64,000 bases of DNA, taken from positions 186,001 through 250,000 of the forward strand of contig NZ_CAMYIV010000004.1 of NCBI RefSeq assembly GCF_947258575.1, in the 5' to 3' direction. This document shows, in pieces, positions 40,308 through 49,062 of this stretch. The notes beneath the pieces are model-generated. The model saw only the letters and a program-made list of their open reading frames with translations. It searched no databases and had not been told where the DNA came from. Numbering within the stretch: the stretch's first letter is position 1; the number at the start of each line of letters is the position of its first letter. The translations under genes and the position numbers were made by a program. The stretch comes from an uncultured Alcanivorax sp. GTDB taxonomy: Bacteria; Pseudomonadota; Gammaproteobacteria; Pseudomonadales; Alcanivoracaceae.

Positions 40308-41333
40308 ATGCTGAAATGGGTTTACGGTGTATTGATTGCCGCGTTTATCGCGATGGTGGTGGGCGGCGCGGTCAGCAAGGCCAAAGATTCCTGGCAGGCC
40401 CAGCAGCGTGCCATCACCATGATGCAGGAAAGCCAGCAGAAACAACGGCAGAAGTACGACGAAATCCGCGACCGCATCGCCCGCACCCAGGCCAAGCCCT
40501 CCCTCAACGACCACGACCTCTGGCTGATCGCCCACCTGCAGAAAACCCTCGATGGCCTGGAAAAGGTGGTCGACGGCCAGCAAACCCATTCCGCCCAGCT
40601 CTATCGCGGGCTGCTGCGCACCTGGGTGGGCTTTGCCTTTCTGGGGCTCGCCATGGTGGTGCTGGCGTTCTGCTTGCTGGTGCGCCCCAGCAAGGCGCTT
40701 ACCCGCGAAGAGAAACAGTGGCTGACGAGCCACCCTCGCGACATCCCCGGCCTGCTGCTCGACCCCGGCGCCTACCGCAACAATGCGGCGCCGGTTCGCG
40801 GTGGCAGCAACTTCGTCACCGCCCGCATCAAACCGGCCAGGGCCGACCTGCTACGCATCACCCGCAGCCGGGCACTCAGTGGCATGGGCCTGGCCTTTCT
40901 GATTGCTCCCCAGGGCGGCCTGGCGGTGGAGCTCTACTACATTGCCGACGCCCTGTTCGTGTCCCAAATTCCCTTCGCGCAGATGACGTGGGGCGGCACC
41001 ATGCAGGCGTTGATGCTGTCCATCTCCTTCACCTTGGCCGGCCTGTTCGTGCTGTTCTCCACCACCAGCAACGCCCGCCTGGACCGCCGCCAACAAACCA
41101 TCACCCTGCCTGGCGACAACCGCACCCTGGCTTTTAATGAAGTGGAATCCGTCCAACTCAACCAGGTACTCACCACCGGCGAACGCAGCTTCGTAAACAG
41201 CCAGATTCAGCTGAACCTGCGCAACGGCGAATCCCTGTCCCTGCTCAGTCACGCCGGCAAGGAACAGATCTACGTGGACCTGATCCGCACCGCCCTGTTC
41301 CTGGATAAACCGGCGGTGATTCCGGAAGCCTGA
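40308..41333 (+). CDS. Hypothetical membrane protein
   Basis: A protein of about 341 residues that I do not recognise. It has a hydrophobic N-terminal anchor (VYGVLIAAFIAMVVGGAV), then a helical, charged region that could form a coiled coil (KDSWQAQQRAITMMQESQQK onward, residues 28-95), then a second membrane segment (GFAFLGLAMVVLAFCLLV), then a pair of hydrophobic segments near residues 190-260. The C-terminal 80 residues are beta-rich (DRRQQTITLPGDNRTLAF) and resemble a PH-like domain. The start ATG 40308 is preferred; the leftward extension has no support. Codon use is like the core genome. Confidence 0.6.
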   Translation: MLKWVYGVLIAAFIAMVVGGAVSKAKDSWQAQQRAITMMQESQQKQRQKYDEIRDRIARTQAKPSLNDHDLWLIAHLQKTLDGLEKVVDGQQTHSAQLYRGLLRTWVGFAFLGLAMVVLAFCLLVRPSKALTREEKQWLTSHPRDIPGLLLDPGAYRNNAAPVRGGSNFVTARIKPARADLLRITRSRALSGMGLAFLIAPQGGLAVELYYIADALFVSQIPFAQMTWGGTMQALMLSISFTLAGLFVLFSTTSNARLDRRQQTITLPGDNRTLAFNEVESVQLNQVLTTGERSFVNSQIQLNLRNGESLSLLSHAGKEQIYVDLIRTALFLDKPAVIPEA

Positions 41334-41656
41334 TTGGAATGATAGCGATTGCTAACTTGGGGGTGTCGGTTGTCGCTATTCATTATTAACTATTCACTGT
41401 TAATTAATGTCCACGTTTCCTTGTCCGCCAAGATTGTGTAGATTCGGAACTGGATCACAAATAAAAAACGGTCAGCCAGGGTGGCGTGGCCTGCGAAAGC
41501 GAATCGGGGGAAGGGATGCCTGTCTGTTTATCTTTATGCCAGTCAGCGGCTGGTTTCTGCAATTGCCTTTCTTCTTTAGCTCAGCGCGTGGGGCAAAACC
41601 TGACCCCAATCGCGCACTGTTAGCATTCTGATTCATTGTGGAGGATGTTTTGTTGT
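41334..41656. other. Left boundary of the AT-rich island (323 bp)
   Basis: This gap contains a solo ATTAACTATTCACTGTTAAT end (41382-41408), the CGAAAGCGAATCGGGGGAAG module (41494-41513, also at 38979), and GGCAAAACCTGACCCCAAT near 41591, a sequence type often seen beside REP-associated transposases. No gene is called. The GC content falls from about 41620 onward. Confidence 0.5.
41382..41408. repeat. Solo end of the TTAACAGTGAATAGTTAA element, inverted
   Basis: ATTATTAACTATTCACTGTT plus AATTAAT, the reverse complement of the ends at 36608 and 38841. Confidence 0.6.
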
Positions 41657-41896
41657 ATGGCATATTTTAAAGATCACAAAAAAGCAATAGATTACTCGGT
41701 CGAGAAAATACACGATCCAGAAAAGTGTTTTTTATGTGCTAAACAGCTAGATGGCCCGACTGTAGAGTACCAAGGTTATCTATTGGTGGGCACTATGCTC
41801 ATGCATAGAGATTGTGCTTTTGCTATGGCAAATAGAATAATTAGTGATTGCTGGGTTAATCGCCGAGAAGGAAAAATGATGCAGTGCGATAAGTAA
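41657..41896 (+). CDS. Small Cys/His protein in the AT-rich island
   Basis: A 79-residue protein of unknown family. It has CFLCAKQ (CxxC) near residue 25 and MHRDCA (HxxC) near residue 54, a spacing that could hold one zinc as in small treble-clef or LIM-like knuckles. GGAGG lies 13 bases before the ATG; the ATG three codons earlier is too close to it. Base composition and codon use (AAA, ATA, TTT) are far from those of the flanking genes, so it was probably acquired. It is followed at once by an attC-like site, the normal place for an integron cassette gene. Confidence 0.6.
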   Translation: MAYFKDHKKAIDYSVEKIHDPEKCFLCAKQLDGPTVEYQGYLLVGTMLMHRDCAFAMANRIISDCWVNRREGKMMQCDK

Positions 41897-41904
41897 ATGC
41901 TCAT

Positions 41905-41981
41905 AAGCCCATGAACTTCGCGCCTAGTGGCGCCGGACAGCTTGCGCTGCGTTCCAGTTTCCGGTTATAGCGGCGTTAGAC
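41905..41981 (+). other. attC-like recombination site
   Basis: The sequence ends GCGGCGTTAGAC (GTTAGAC fits the GTTRRRY consensus, 41975-41981). The GGTTATAGC just before it pairs with GCTCATAAGCC at 41909-41919 with extra unpaired bases, the mark of attC sites. Between them lie shorter complementary runs (GCGCC / GGCGC). The left simple site RYYYAAC is degenerate. It begins nine bases after the stop of the small Cys/His gene. No integron integrase is in the window. Confidence 0.42.
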
Positions 41982-41994
41982 GCATTAGGTGACC

Positions 41995-42636
41995 ATGAGT
42001 ACAGCTATTTACGGATTGTTCTATCTTGATAGGGGCGAAATCGGTCGCAAGAGGTACTTCTATGTTGGAAGAAGTGTTGATGTTTTTCGTCGACTAAAGC
42101 AGCACCAATATGCGAAGAAAGATGGCCATGAAGATAAATACGAATTTATTCGAGAGATTGAAGAGCGTGGCATCGAGTGGAATATAGAGGTATTGAAAGA
42201 TATACCAGAGGGGGAATATCCACCCGATAATGAGCGTTGGTATGTGATTAGTCTAATCAGAGAAGGTCACGAACTAAAAAATATGCGCTATGGAAGTGAA
42301 GAAAAATTAAAAGAAATTGCAGAGCAAGTTAATTCCGCAAAAATTAGAAGTATCGCTGATGTGGAAAGTGATCGAATTAATAGGAAATATCAAAAAAGCA
42401 AAAAAGTCGGTCGGCGCGTCTTGTTGTCGGCATTGAGGAGTGAAGGGGTCCCTGATGTGCCTTCTGATAAGCTTCTTCCTAGAGCTCTACATCGTAAATT
42501 GGTGCAGCAGGGTGTTGGCTCAATTGAAGCAGGGGTTACTCTTTCTGAAATCTATAGAATTTGTCGTGGCGAAAGAAAGCTGCGCGACTTAAGGAAGTCA
42601 TTACCTGATTTTCCAGTTACGAAGAAGAATGGCTGA
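41995..42636 (+). CDS. GIY-YIG domain protein
   Basis: A 213-residue protein with an N-terminal GIY-YIG nuclease-like domain: AIYGLFYLDRGEIGRKRYFY, VGRSVDVFRRLKQHQ, with the YVG triplet and the following Arg pair in the right places; a Glu in EIEERGIEWNIEVL may complete the site. Residues about 100-213 are charged and helical, without a known domain. ATG 41995 follows TTAGGTGACC. Codon use is AT-rich, matching the genes on both sides and unlike the chromosome. Possible roles are restriction, homing or repair; in this context, a defence or mobile-element nuclease is the likeliest. Confidence 0.75.
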   Translation: MSTAIYGLFYLDRGEIGRKRYFYVGRSVDVFRRLKQHQYAKKDGHEDKYEFIREIEERGIEWNIEVLKDIPEGEYPPDNERWYVISLIREGHELKNMRYGSEEKLKEIAEQVNSAKIRSIADVESDRINRKYQKSKKVGRRVLLSALRSEGVPDVPSDKLLPRALHRKLVQQGVGSIEAGVTLSEIYRICRGERKLRDLRKSLPDFPVTKKNG

Positions 42637-42756
42637 AAAGAGGCGACAGAAGGATAAAATTCCCGCTCCTTCGTTGCGCCAATTTTTCGCTACGCTGGTC
42701 CTTATGTAAGGAAGTACCTATAAAGCGAAATGCATTGTCACGACGCAGGAAACCAA

Positions 42757-45372
42757 ATGACTCTTCTTAATAAAATCCTAGAATGGACTCAATCTTGCCC
42801 GTCGTGGCAGCGGGATGCGTGCCGGCGCCTCCTTCAAAAAGAAGACGGATTAGATGCAGTCGACTTCTCCGAACTCTACACACTTCTAAAGAATGAAAAT
42901 GGGATAGATGTCGATAATGTCGTGGCGGCGGTGCCATTGGCCAAGGAGCATCTTCCCGCTGAACACGCCCCCGGAGAGACTGTTACGCTTGTAGCGCTGC
43001 GTGACCTTAACAACATCAATCAGATTCCAAATAATCACGAGCTGACTTTCTCGGAAACTGGAATGACCGTGATATATGGAGGAAACGGAAGCGGTAAGTC
43101 TGGGTATGCACGAGTCATGAAAAGAGCTTGCCGGGCCAGGGATCAGTCCGAGCCGATTCACCCAAATGCAAACGATCCCGCAGCTGCTACAAAGGAACCG
43201 AGAGCAAAATTCGATGTAATAGTATCTGGCACATCGGAGGAGATTGAATGGTCTCGCGACGAGACACCGCCAGATCGTCTTTCCACAATTTCAGTCTTCG
43301 ATTCGAAGTGTGCGCGCTCATACATTACGGCGGAGAAAGATGTCGCCTACCTCCCTTACGGTCTCGATATTCTTGAAAATCTCGCAAATCAGGTTATCCC
43401 TAAACTCGCAGAGAAGCTCGAAGCCGAAATATCGGGAATCGACGTCAGAAAGCTCCCGTTCGAACATCTCCTTGGAGATACAGAAGTTGGTAAAGTCATC
43501 GAAGGTCTTTCCGAAAAATCAGATGCGGCTGCTATTACTTTTCTTGGAACGGTGACAGAAGAAGAAACCAAGCGAATCACTGAGCTCGAAACAGCCCTTA
43601 AGGAAACCAATCCTCTGGCGAAGGCCGAAGAATTTCGTCTTTCGGCGATGCGATTGAAGGGCTACGCAGAAAAATTATCCAGACCTCTCGTCTGGGTAAG
43701 TGATAAAGCAATTGAAAAGCTCCAGAAAATCGATGAAGAGAAGAATGCTGCGGAGATCGCCGAAAAGAAGGCGGCAGAGACGCTGCGATCTGGTGAGAAA
43801 TTGCTTCCGGGAACGGGAGATAAAACGTGGAAATATCTCTTTGAAGCCGCGAGGCGTTACTTTACAGAAGCAGCTTATCCGGGCGAGAATTTCCCGGCGT
43901 CTACTGATGGCAAGGTCTGTCCTCTGTGTCAGGAGGATTTGCCGGAAACAGCGAATCAGCGCCTCAAACGATTCGACGAGTACATAGCAAACGATGTTGC
44001 TAAGACCGCTGACGCAGATCGCCAGAAGGTCGAAACAGCAAAGAGCAAAATTGAAGCGGCTGATCTTCAGGTTGCCGCTGACGAAGCCCTAGGCGATGAA
44101 CTAAAGGCTCTCGATGACTCGATATTGGGAGCAATTACCGATTTCCAGGCTTCAATTGAGTACCGAAGAGAATCGATACTCAATTGCCTTCGGGAATCAA
44201 AATGGAACGATATACCTAGTCTGAGGGAATCGCCGAGGACACGAGTCCGGCAGCTTGCGGCTGATCAGATTAAGGCATATCGGACGCTGGTGAGGGCAGC
44301 GGACGAAGAAAATCGGAACAGGCTAGAGAAGGAACTGAACGAACTCTCAGCGAGAAAAAGTCTCGCCAAGAGCTTGAAGGCAGTCATCGAATTGCTTGAG
44401 CGGATGAAAATAAAGGCTGCGCTCGAAAAGTGCCAACTAAAGACCCGCCCGATTTCTGACAAATCGAAGGAATTTGCTTCGGTAGCAGTCACCGATGAAC
44501 TCCGAAAGGCACTTGATGAAGAATTCAAAACATTGGGCATCGGGCACATCAAGACGAAGCTTAAGGAGCGAAGCGTCCGGGGAAAGATGTTCCATCAGTT
44601 ACTGCTTGACCTGCCGAATACGCACAAAATCGACGAGATATTGAGCGAAGGTGAACAGCGTGCGGTCGCCATTGGTTCGTTTTTTGCGGAATTGGCGTTG
44701 GCGAATCACTCGTGCGGAATTGTCTTTGATGACCCTGTCTCTTCACTGGATCATAAGAGAAGAGGGCGAGTCGCAAAACGCATGGTCAGGGAGGCAAACA
44801 CTCGGCAGGTGATTGTATTTACACATGACGTCGTGTTTCTAGAGCAATTACGGACTGAGTGTAAGAGGGCTTCAATCGAGCCAGAAATTACTAGCCTCGA
44901 ACGTGTGGGAAAAAGTGCAGGGATTGTCGCGCCTGGATTGCCGTGGGTACACAAAAGCTTCGGGGAACGCATAGATGCACTGGAAAAAGCTCAAAAAGCC
45001 TTCGAAAAGTTGCCGTGGCCGGCCGAGCCTTCTGAGGAGCTGGCAGGAGAAATTACGCGACAGTATAGTTTTCTGCGGGCCACGATTGAGCGTGTAGTCC
45101 AAGACCATTTACTCAATGGAACGGTTCAGCGGTTCAGAGACTATATCGAGGTGAAGCGCTTGGCGGAGGTGGTTGGGCTCCAACAAAAAGAGGTGGACGA
45201 ACTATTTCGGCTCAATCAAAGGTGCCACGATGTCGTTGAAGCGCATGATCCTGCTTCTGCGAAGGAAGATCCGCCCCCTACACCTGACGAACTCAAGCAA
45301 GATATTGCCGATCTTCGAGCACTCGTGGATGCGGTCAAAGCCCGACGAAAGGCTGCGAAGACTACTCTATAG
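42757..45372 (+). CDS. Rad50/AAA_13-type ATPase with CPLC zinc hook (RloC-like architecture)
   Basis: An 871-residue ABC-type ATPase. Walker A is GGNGSGKS at 108-115. A long coiled-coil arm follows, with the hook-like CPLC at 388-391 (KVCPLCQEDL). The returning arm leads to the signature LSEGEQRA (629-636), Walker B GIVFDDPVSSLDH (654-666) and H-loop FTHDVV (His690). This layout is that of Rad50-like and PrrC/RloC proteins (PF13166). The last 100 residues (RATIE at 774-778, then RCHD with His824) contain an R-x3-E...H arrangement like that of the PrrC/RloC anticodon nuclease, but the match is suggestive only. ATG 42757 follows CAGGAAACC. It is the largest gene of the AT-rich island and stands alone. 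Confidence 0.78.
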   Translation: MTLLNKILEWTQSCPSWQRDACRRLLQKEDGLDAVDFSELYTLLKNENGIDVDNVVAAVPLAKEHLPAEHAPGETVTLVALRDLNNINQIPNNHELTFSETGMTVIYGGNGSGKSGYARVMKRACRARDQSEPIHPNANDPAAATKEPRAKFDVIVSGTSEEIEWSRDETPPDRLSTISVFDSKCARSYITAEKDVAYLPYGLDILENLANQVIPKLAEKLEAEISGIDVRKLPFEHLLGDTEVGKVIEGLSEKSDAAAITFLGTVTEEETKRITELETALKETNPLAKAEEFRLSAMRLKGYAEKLSRPLVWVSDKAIEKLQKIDEEKNAAEIAEKKAAETLRSGEKLLPGTGDKTWKYLFEAARRYFTEAAYPGENFPASTDGKVCPLCQEDLPETANQRLKRFDEYIANDVAKTADADRQKVETAKSKIEAADLQVAADEALGDELKALDDSILGAITDFQASIEYRRESILNCLRESKWNDIPSLRESPRTRVRQLAADQIKAYRTLVRAADEENRNRLEKELNELSARKSLAKSLKAVIELLERMKIKAALEKCQLKTRPISDKSKEFASVAVTDELRKALDEEFKTLGIGHIKTKLKERSVRGKMFHQLLLDLPNTHKIDEILSEGEQRAVAIGSFFAELALANHSCGIVFDDPVSSLDHKRRGRVAKRMVREANTRQVIVFTHDVVFLEQLRTECKRASIEPEITSLERVGKSAGIVAPGLPWVHKSFGERIDALEKAQKAFEKLPWPAEPSEELAGEITRQYSFLRATIERVVQDHLLNGTVQRFRDYIEVKRLAEVVGLQQKEVDELFRLNQRCHDVVEAHDPASAKEDPPPTPDELKQDIADLRALVDAVKARRKAAKTTL

Positions 45373-45440
45373 CGTCCATAAGGCAATGGGCCAGGTTTTT
45401 CCCCATGCGCTTCTGGTTCCTGGTGGTCGATATATCTAAA

Positions 45441-45482
45441 AGAATGCCCTTGCTTTCAATGAAGACAAGGGCATTATTTTTT
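45441..45482 (+). terminator. Terminator after the zinc-hook ATPase gene
   Basis: AATGCCCTTG pairs with CAAGGGCATT around CTTTCAATGAAGA, followed by ATTTTTTC. It is on the boundary of the island. Confidence 0.8.
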
Positions 45483-45522
45483 CAACTTTCAACTTTCAAC
45501 TTTCAACTTTCAACTTTCAACT
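45481..45522. repeat. Heptanucleotide tandem repeat (TTCAACT)6
   Basis: Six perfect copies of TTCAACT sit between the terminator of the ATPase gene and the stop codon of speE; the repeat abuts that stop codon. Copy number is likely to vary between strains. Confidence 0.95.
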
Positions 45523-46382
45523 CAGCCCTTAATCGCCTTCTCCATAAACGGCGGCATAACCAACGCCCCCTTATGCATCGCCGCTGAATAATACTTCGTC
45601 TCAAACCCTTTCCCGGTGGCATCTCCTTCGCGGAATTCGCTCACGTCGGTGTTCTTGCCCGCCAGGGTGCAGCTCCACCAGCCACTGGGGTAGACCGGCT
45701 GCGGGAAGGGCAGGGTCTGGGTGGTGGTGAAGCCGGCTTCGCGCATGTTGGCGTGCAGGTCCTTGATGATGGTATCGCTGTGCAGTAGTGGGGATTCGGA
45801 CTGCTGCACGATGATGCCGCCATCGGCCAGCACGCGGTGGCAATCGCGGAAGAAGTCGGCCTTGAACAGGCCTTCCGCCGGGCCCACCGGGTCGGTGGAA
45901 TCCACGATGATCACGTCCACGCTGCCGTCGTCGCAGTTGCGCATGTATTGCACGCCGTCTTCGAACAGCAGTTCCGCGCGGCTGTCGTTGTTGGACTCGC
46001 ACAGTTCCGGGAAGTATTTCTCGGAGTAGCGGGTGACCATTTCGTCGATGTCGATCTGGGTGGCTTTTTCCACGCTGGGATGGCGCAGCACTTCACGCAG
46101 GGTGCCGCAGTCGCCGCCACCGATGATGATGACGCGCTTGGGGTTGGCGTGGCTGAACAGCACCGGGTGCGACATCATCTCGTGGTAGAGGAAGTTGTCG
46201 CGGGTGGAGAGCATGGTGGCGCCATCGATGGTCATCAGGTAACCGAAGGTGTCGGTTTCCCACATCTCGATGTGCTGATACTCGGTCTGCACTTCTTCCA
46301 GCTTTTGTTTCAGGCGCAGGCCGAAGGCGGTGCCGGCGGTGTCGAAGTGCTCGTAAAACCAGTTGTCTTTGGTGCTGCTCAT
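45522..46382 (-). CDS. speE: Spermidine synthase
   Basis: A 286-residue aminopropyltransferase that transfers a propylamine group from decarboxylated S-adenosylmethionine to putrescine. Motifs: YLMTIDGATMLSTRDNFLYH, the IIGGGDCGTLREVL nucleotide loop (Cys where many have Gly), IDIDEMV, LLFEDGVQYM, and the catalytic DSTDPVGPAEGLF. The start MSSTKDNWFYEHF matches the family; an ATG 78 bases upstream is not supported. It is divergent from speA (arginine decarboxylase), so the pair covers arginine to polyamine steps. The agmatine-handling enzymes and AdoMet decarboxylase are not in the window. Confidence 0.93.
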   Translation of the reverse strand: MSSTKDNWFYEHFDTAGTAFGLRLKQKLEEVQTEYQHIEMWETDTFGYLMTIDGATMLSTRDNFLYHEMMSHPVLFSHANPKRVIIIGGGDCGTLREVLRHPSVEKATQIDIDEMVTRYSEKYFPELCESNNDSRAELLFEDGVQYMRNCDDGSVDVIIVDSTDPVGPAEGLFKADFFRDCHRVLADGGIIVQQSESPLLHSDTIIKDLHANMREAGFTTTQTLPFPQPVYPSGWWSCTLAGKNTDVSEFREGDATGKGFETKYYSAAMHKGALVMPPFMEKAIKG

Positions 46383-46588
46383 GGTGGTTCCCGGTGGAGT
46401 GGTGTGGGGGCATGACAGGCATGGAGCTTCTGCCTTCGTCATGCAAGCATGACAGCCCACAAAAACCTAGCCTCTCAGGGCCGGATTGTAAGGCTTGCGC
46501 CCCCCATGTAAAGCAGGAAAAAGGGGTGCGAGTGCGGCGCCCCGGCAGGCATAATGCCCCCAGACGACACCCTTATTCAGGACCCGTA

Positions 46589-48469
46589 ATGACCGACAGA
46601 TCTCCCGTACCCGCCAGCGACATCTATAACGTGGATCGCTGGGGCGACAGCTACTTCCGTATCGACGACCAGGGCCAGCTGTGTGTGCGGCCCAATGGCG
46701 AGCAGGGCGGCCAGGCCACGCTGGAAGCGGTGCTGGAAAACTGCCGGGCGGCCGGGTTGCGGGCGCCGGTGCTGGCGCGCTTTTCCGGGATTTTGCGCCA
46801 GCGGGTGAAGCTGCTGGCCGGGGCCTTCCGTGAGGCTATCGAGGCCAATCAGTACCAGGGCGGCTATACGCCGGTATACCCGATCAAGGTGAACCAGCAG
46901 CGCCGGGTGGTGCACGAGATCCTGCGGGCCCGTGAAGATGGCGAGCGTATCGGCCTGGAGGCAGGCTCCAAGCCGGAGCTGTTGGCCGTGCTGGCGCTGT
47001 CCAACCCGGGCGATACCATCGTCTGCAACGGCTACAAGGACGCGGAATACCTGCGCCTGGCGCTGATGGGCGAGAAGCTGGGCTTTCACGTGCATATCGT
47101 GGTGGAGAAAATGTCCGAGCTGCCGGCGCTGCTGTCGCTGGCGGACGAGCTGGGCGTGTCGCCGCGTATCGGCCTGCGGGTGCGGCTGATGAGCATCAGC
47201 AAGGGCAACTGGCAGAATACCGGGGGCGAGAAGTCCAAGTTCGGCCTGAGTGCGCCGCAGCTGATGGCGGCCATCGAGCATTGCCGCGCCGCCGGGCGGC
47301 TGGACTGCGTGAAGCTGCTGCATTTCCACCTGGGTTCCCAGGTGGCCAATATCCAGGACATCAAGGCGGGCATGCGCGAAGCGGCCCGTTACTACACCGA
47401 GATGCGCGCCCTGGGCGCGGCGGTGGAAACCGTGGATGTGGGCGGTGGCCTGGGGGTGGACTATGAAGGCACCCATTCCCGTTCCTACTGCTCTATGAAC
47501 TACGGGGTGGGCGACTATGCCCGTCATATCGTGCAGACCCTGCAGCAGCAGTGTGCCCAGCACGGCTTGCCGGAACCCAACATTATTTCCGAATCCGGCC
47601 GGGCGCTGACCGCCCACCATGCGGTGCTGCTGGTGAATATCACCGACCAGGAGCAGATGGCGTCGGTGAAGGTGGACGCACCGGCGGCGGACGATGTGGC
47701 CGAGCTGCATCAGCTGTGGGAACTGCAGCAGGCGCTGGCTGGTGAGCCGGGCAATCTGCTGGAGCGCTTCTCGGAAGTGACCGGCGCCTGGCAGGACATT
47801 CACCAGCGCTATATTGCCGGTGACCTGGGCCTGAGCACCCGCGCCCGCGGCGAGCAGCTGTATATCAACTGCCTGCTGGCCCTGCGCGGTCGCCTGAACC
47901 CGCTGCGCAAGCAGCAGCGCGAGCTGCTCGACAGCCTCAACGAAACCCTGGCGGACAAGCTGTTCGTGAATTTCTCCGTGTTCCAGTCGGTGCCGGATGT
48001 GTGGGGTATCAATCAGGTGTTCCCGGTGCTGCCGCTGTCCGGCCTGGACAAGCCCGCCACCCGCCGGGCGGTGATTCAGGACATTACCTGTGATTCCGAT
48101 GGCCGCATCGACCAGTTCGTGGATGGCGAAGGCGTGGAAGCCACCTTGCCGCTACCGGAGCAGCTCAACGGCCATCTGGGGATTTTCATGGTGGGCGCCT
48201 ACCAGGAAATCCTCGGCGACATGCACAACCTGTTCGGCGATACGGATTCCGTGGATGTGGATGTGGAAGCCGATGGCGCCATCACCCTGAGCCACGCCAT
48301 CCAGGGCGATACGGTGAGTACCGTGCTGCGCTACGTGAACTACGATACCGACAAGCTGCTGGCGTCGCTGGAACAGCATTGTCGCCAGGCGCATTTGAGC
48401 GACGGCGAGCAGGAAACCTTCATCGGGCTGGTACGCGAGGGGTTAGCCGGGTATACCTATCTGGAGTGA
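46589..48469 (+). CDS. speA: Biosynthetic arginine decarboxylase
   Basis: A 626-residue PLP-dependent enzyme that converts arginine to agmatine, the first step of the agmatine route to putrescine. The PLP lysine is in YTPVYPIKVNQQRRVV. Other family blocks are GLEAGSKPELLAVLA, KLLHFHLGSQVANIQDIK, VDVGGGLGVDYEGTHS, and ISESGRALTAHHAVL. The length agrees with E. coli SpeA. ATG 46589 (MTDRSPVP) is used; the sequence upstream of it is promoter DNA shared with speE. A composite REP element follows the stop. Confidence 0.95.
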   Translation: MTDRSPVPASDIYNVDRWGDSYFRIDDQGQLCVRPNGEQGGQATLEAVLENCRAAGLRAPVLARFSGILRQRVKLLAGAFREAIEANQYQGGYTPVYPIKVNQQRRVVHEILRAREDGERIGLEAGSKPELLAVLALSNPGDTIVCNGYKDAEYLRLALMGEKLGFHVHIVVEKMSELPALLSLADELGVSPRIGLRVRLMSISKGNWQNTGGEKSKFGLSAPQLMAAIEHCRAAGRLDCVKLLHFHLGSQVANIQDIKAGMREAARYYTEMRALGAAVETVDVGGGLGVDYEGTHSRSYCSMNYGVGDYARHIVQTLQQQCAQHGLPEPNIISESGRALTAHHAVLLVNITDQEQMASVKVDAPAADDVAELHQLWELQQALAGEPGNLLERFSEVTGAWQDIHQRYIAGDLGLSTRARGEQLYINCLLALRGRLNPLRKQQRELLDSLNETLADKLFVNFSVFQSVPDVWGINQVFPVLPLSGLDKPATRRAVIQDITCDSDGRIDQFVDGEGVEATLPLPEQLNGHLGIFMVGAYQEILGDMHNLFGDTDSVDVDVEADGAITLSHAIQGDTVSTVLRYVNYDTDKLLASLEQHCRQAHLSDGEQETFIGLVREGLAGYTYLE

Positions 48470-48498
48470 TAGGCGCCAATCTTAAAAGGCGTTTTCCA

Positions 48499-48680
48499 CG
48501 AAGCCGCTGTAGGAGCGCCTCTCGAGGCGCGAACCGAGCGCAGCGAGGCGACAGAGATTCAGGGATTCCGCAATGCCATGAATGAAACCTGTCGAGTGCT
48601 GTAATGCCTGATCGCCCTGCGGGCGATTTCCTTGCTGCGCAAGGTTCGCACCTCGAGAGGTGCTCCTACAGGTGCTTCGT
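48499..48680. repeat. Composite REP element, copy B (most complete)
   Basis: Outer ends ACGAAGCCGCTGTAGGAGC and GCTCCTACAGGTGCTTCGT are inverted. Inside are CCTCTCGAGGCGCGAACC, GCGCAGCGAGGCGACAG, GAAACCTGTCGAGTGCTG, CCTGATCGCCCTGCGGGCGA and the return arm GGTTCGCACCTCGAGAGG. It is about 180 bp long and serves as the reference copy for the family. Confidence 0.75.
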
Positions 48681-48717
48681 CGCTCACCACCGATTTTCAG
48701 CCAGCAAGGAGAACAAC

Positions 48718-49062
48718 ATGCGTTATGAACTCTGTGCCAGCCAGGATATTCCCCAGGGGAAAAGCCGTGCTTTGGAAGCCGGTGAGAAGAAGCTGGTGGT
48801 GTATCACCTAAGTGATGGTTTCTATGCCACTCAGGCCCGTTGTACGCATATGTTTGCGTCGCTGGGTAAGGGCAAGATTCTCGAGGACAAGTGTGTGCAG
48901 TGCCCGTTGCATCGGGCGCGGTTTGATATTCGTACCGGGGAAGTGAGCGAGTGGGCCAACTTTCCGCCGGGGGTGCAGTTGTTGAATGTGGTGCGGGGTG
49001 AGAAAGCCCTGGAGACCTGGCCGGTCACGGAAGAAGACGGCCACCTGTTTGTGGAGATGTAA
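48718..49062 (+). CDS. Rieske [2Fe-2S] protein
   Basis: A 114-residue soluble Rieske-type ferredoxin. The cluster ligands are CTHM near residue 41 and CPLHRARF near residue 60 (Cys-x-His ... Cys-x2-His). Such small proteins deliver electrons to ring-hydroxylating or other oxygenases or to nitrite reductase-like enzymes; no partner is adjacent. AAGGAG precedes the ATG. Its stop overlaps the next gene's start (TAATG), so the two are coupled. Confidence 0.9.
   Translation: MRYELCASQDIPQGKSRALEAGEKKLVVYHLSDGFYATQARCTHMFASLGKGKILEDKCVQCPLHRARFDIRTGEVSEWANFPPGVQLLNVVRGEKALETWPVTEEDGHLFVEM

Noticed and set aside
45481..45522. Possible CRISPR array
   Set aside because: The units are seven bases long, contiguous and without spacers, so this is a simple tandem repeat.
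46577..47803. Antisense frame of 408 codons opposite speA
   Set aside because: speA is full-length with all motifs; the antisense product is His/Gln-rich.
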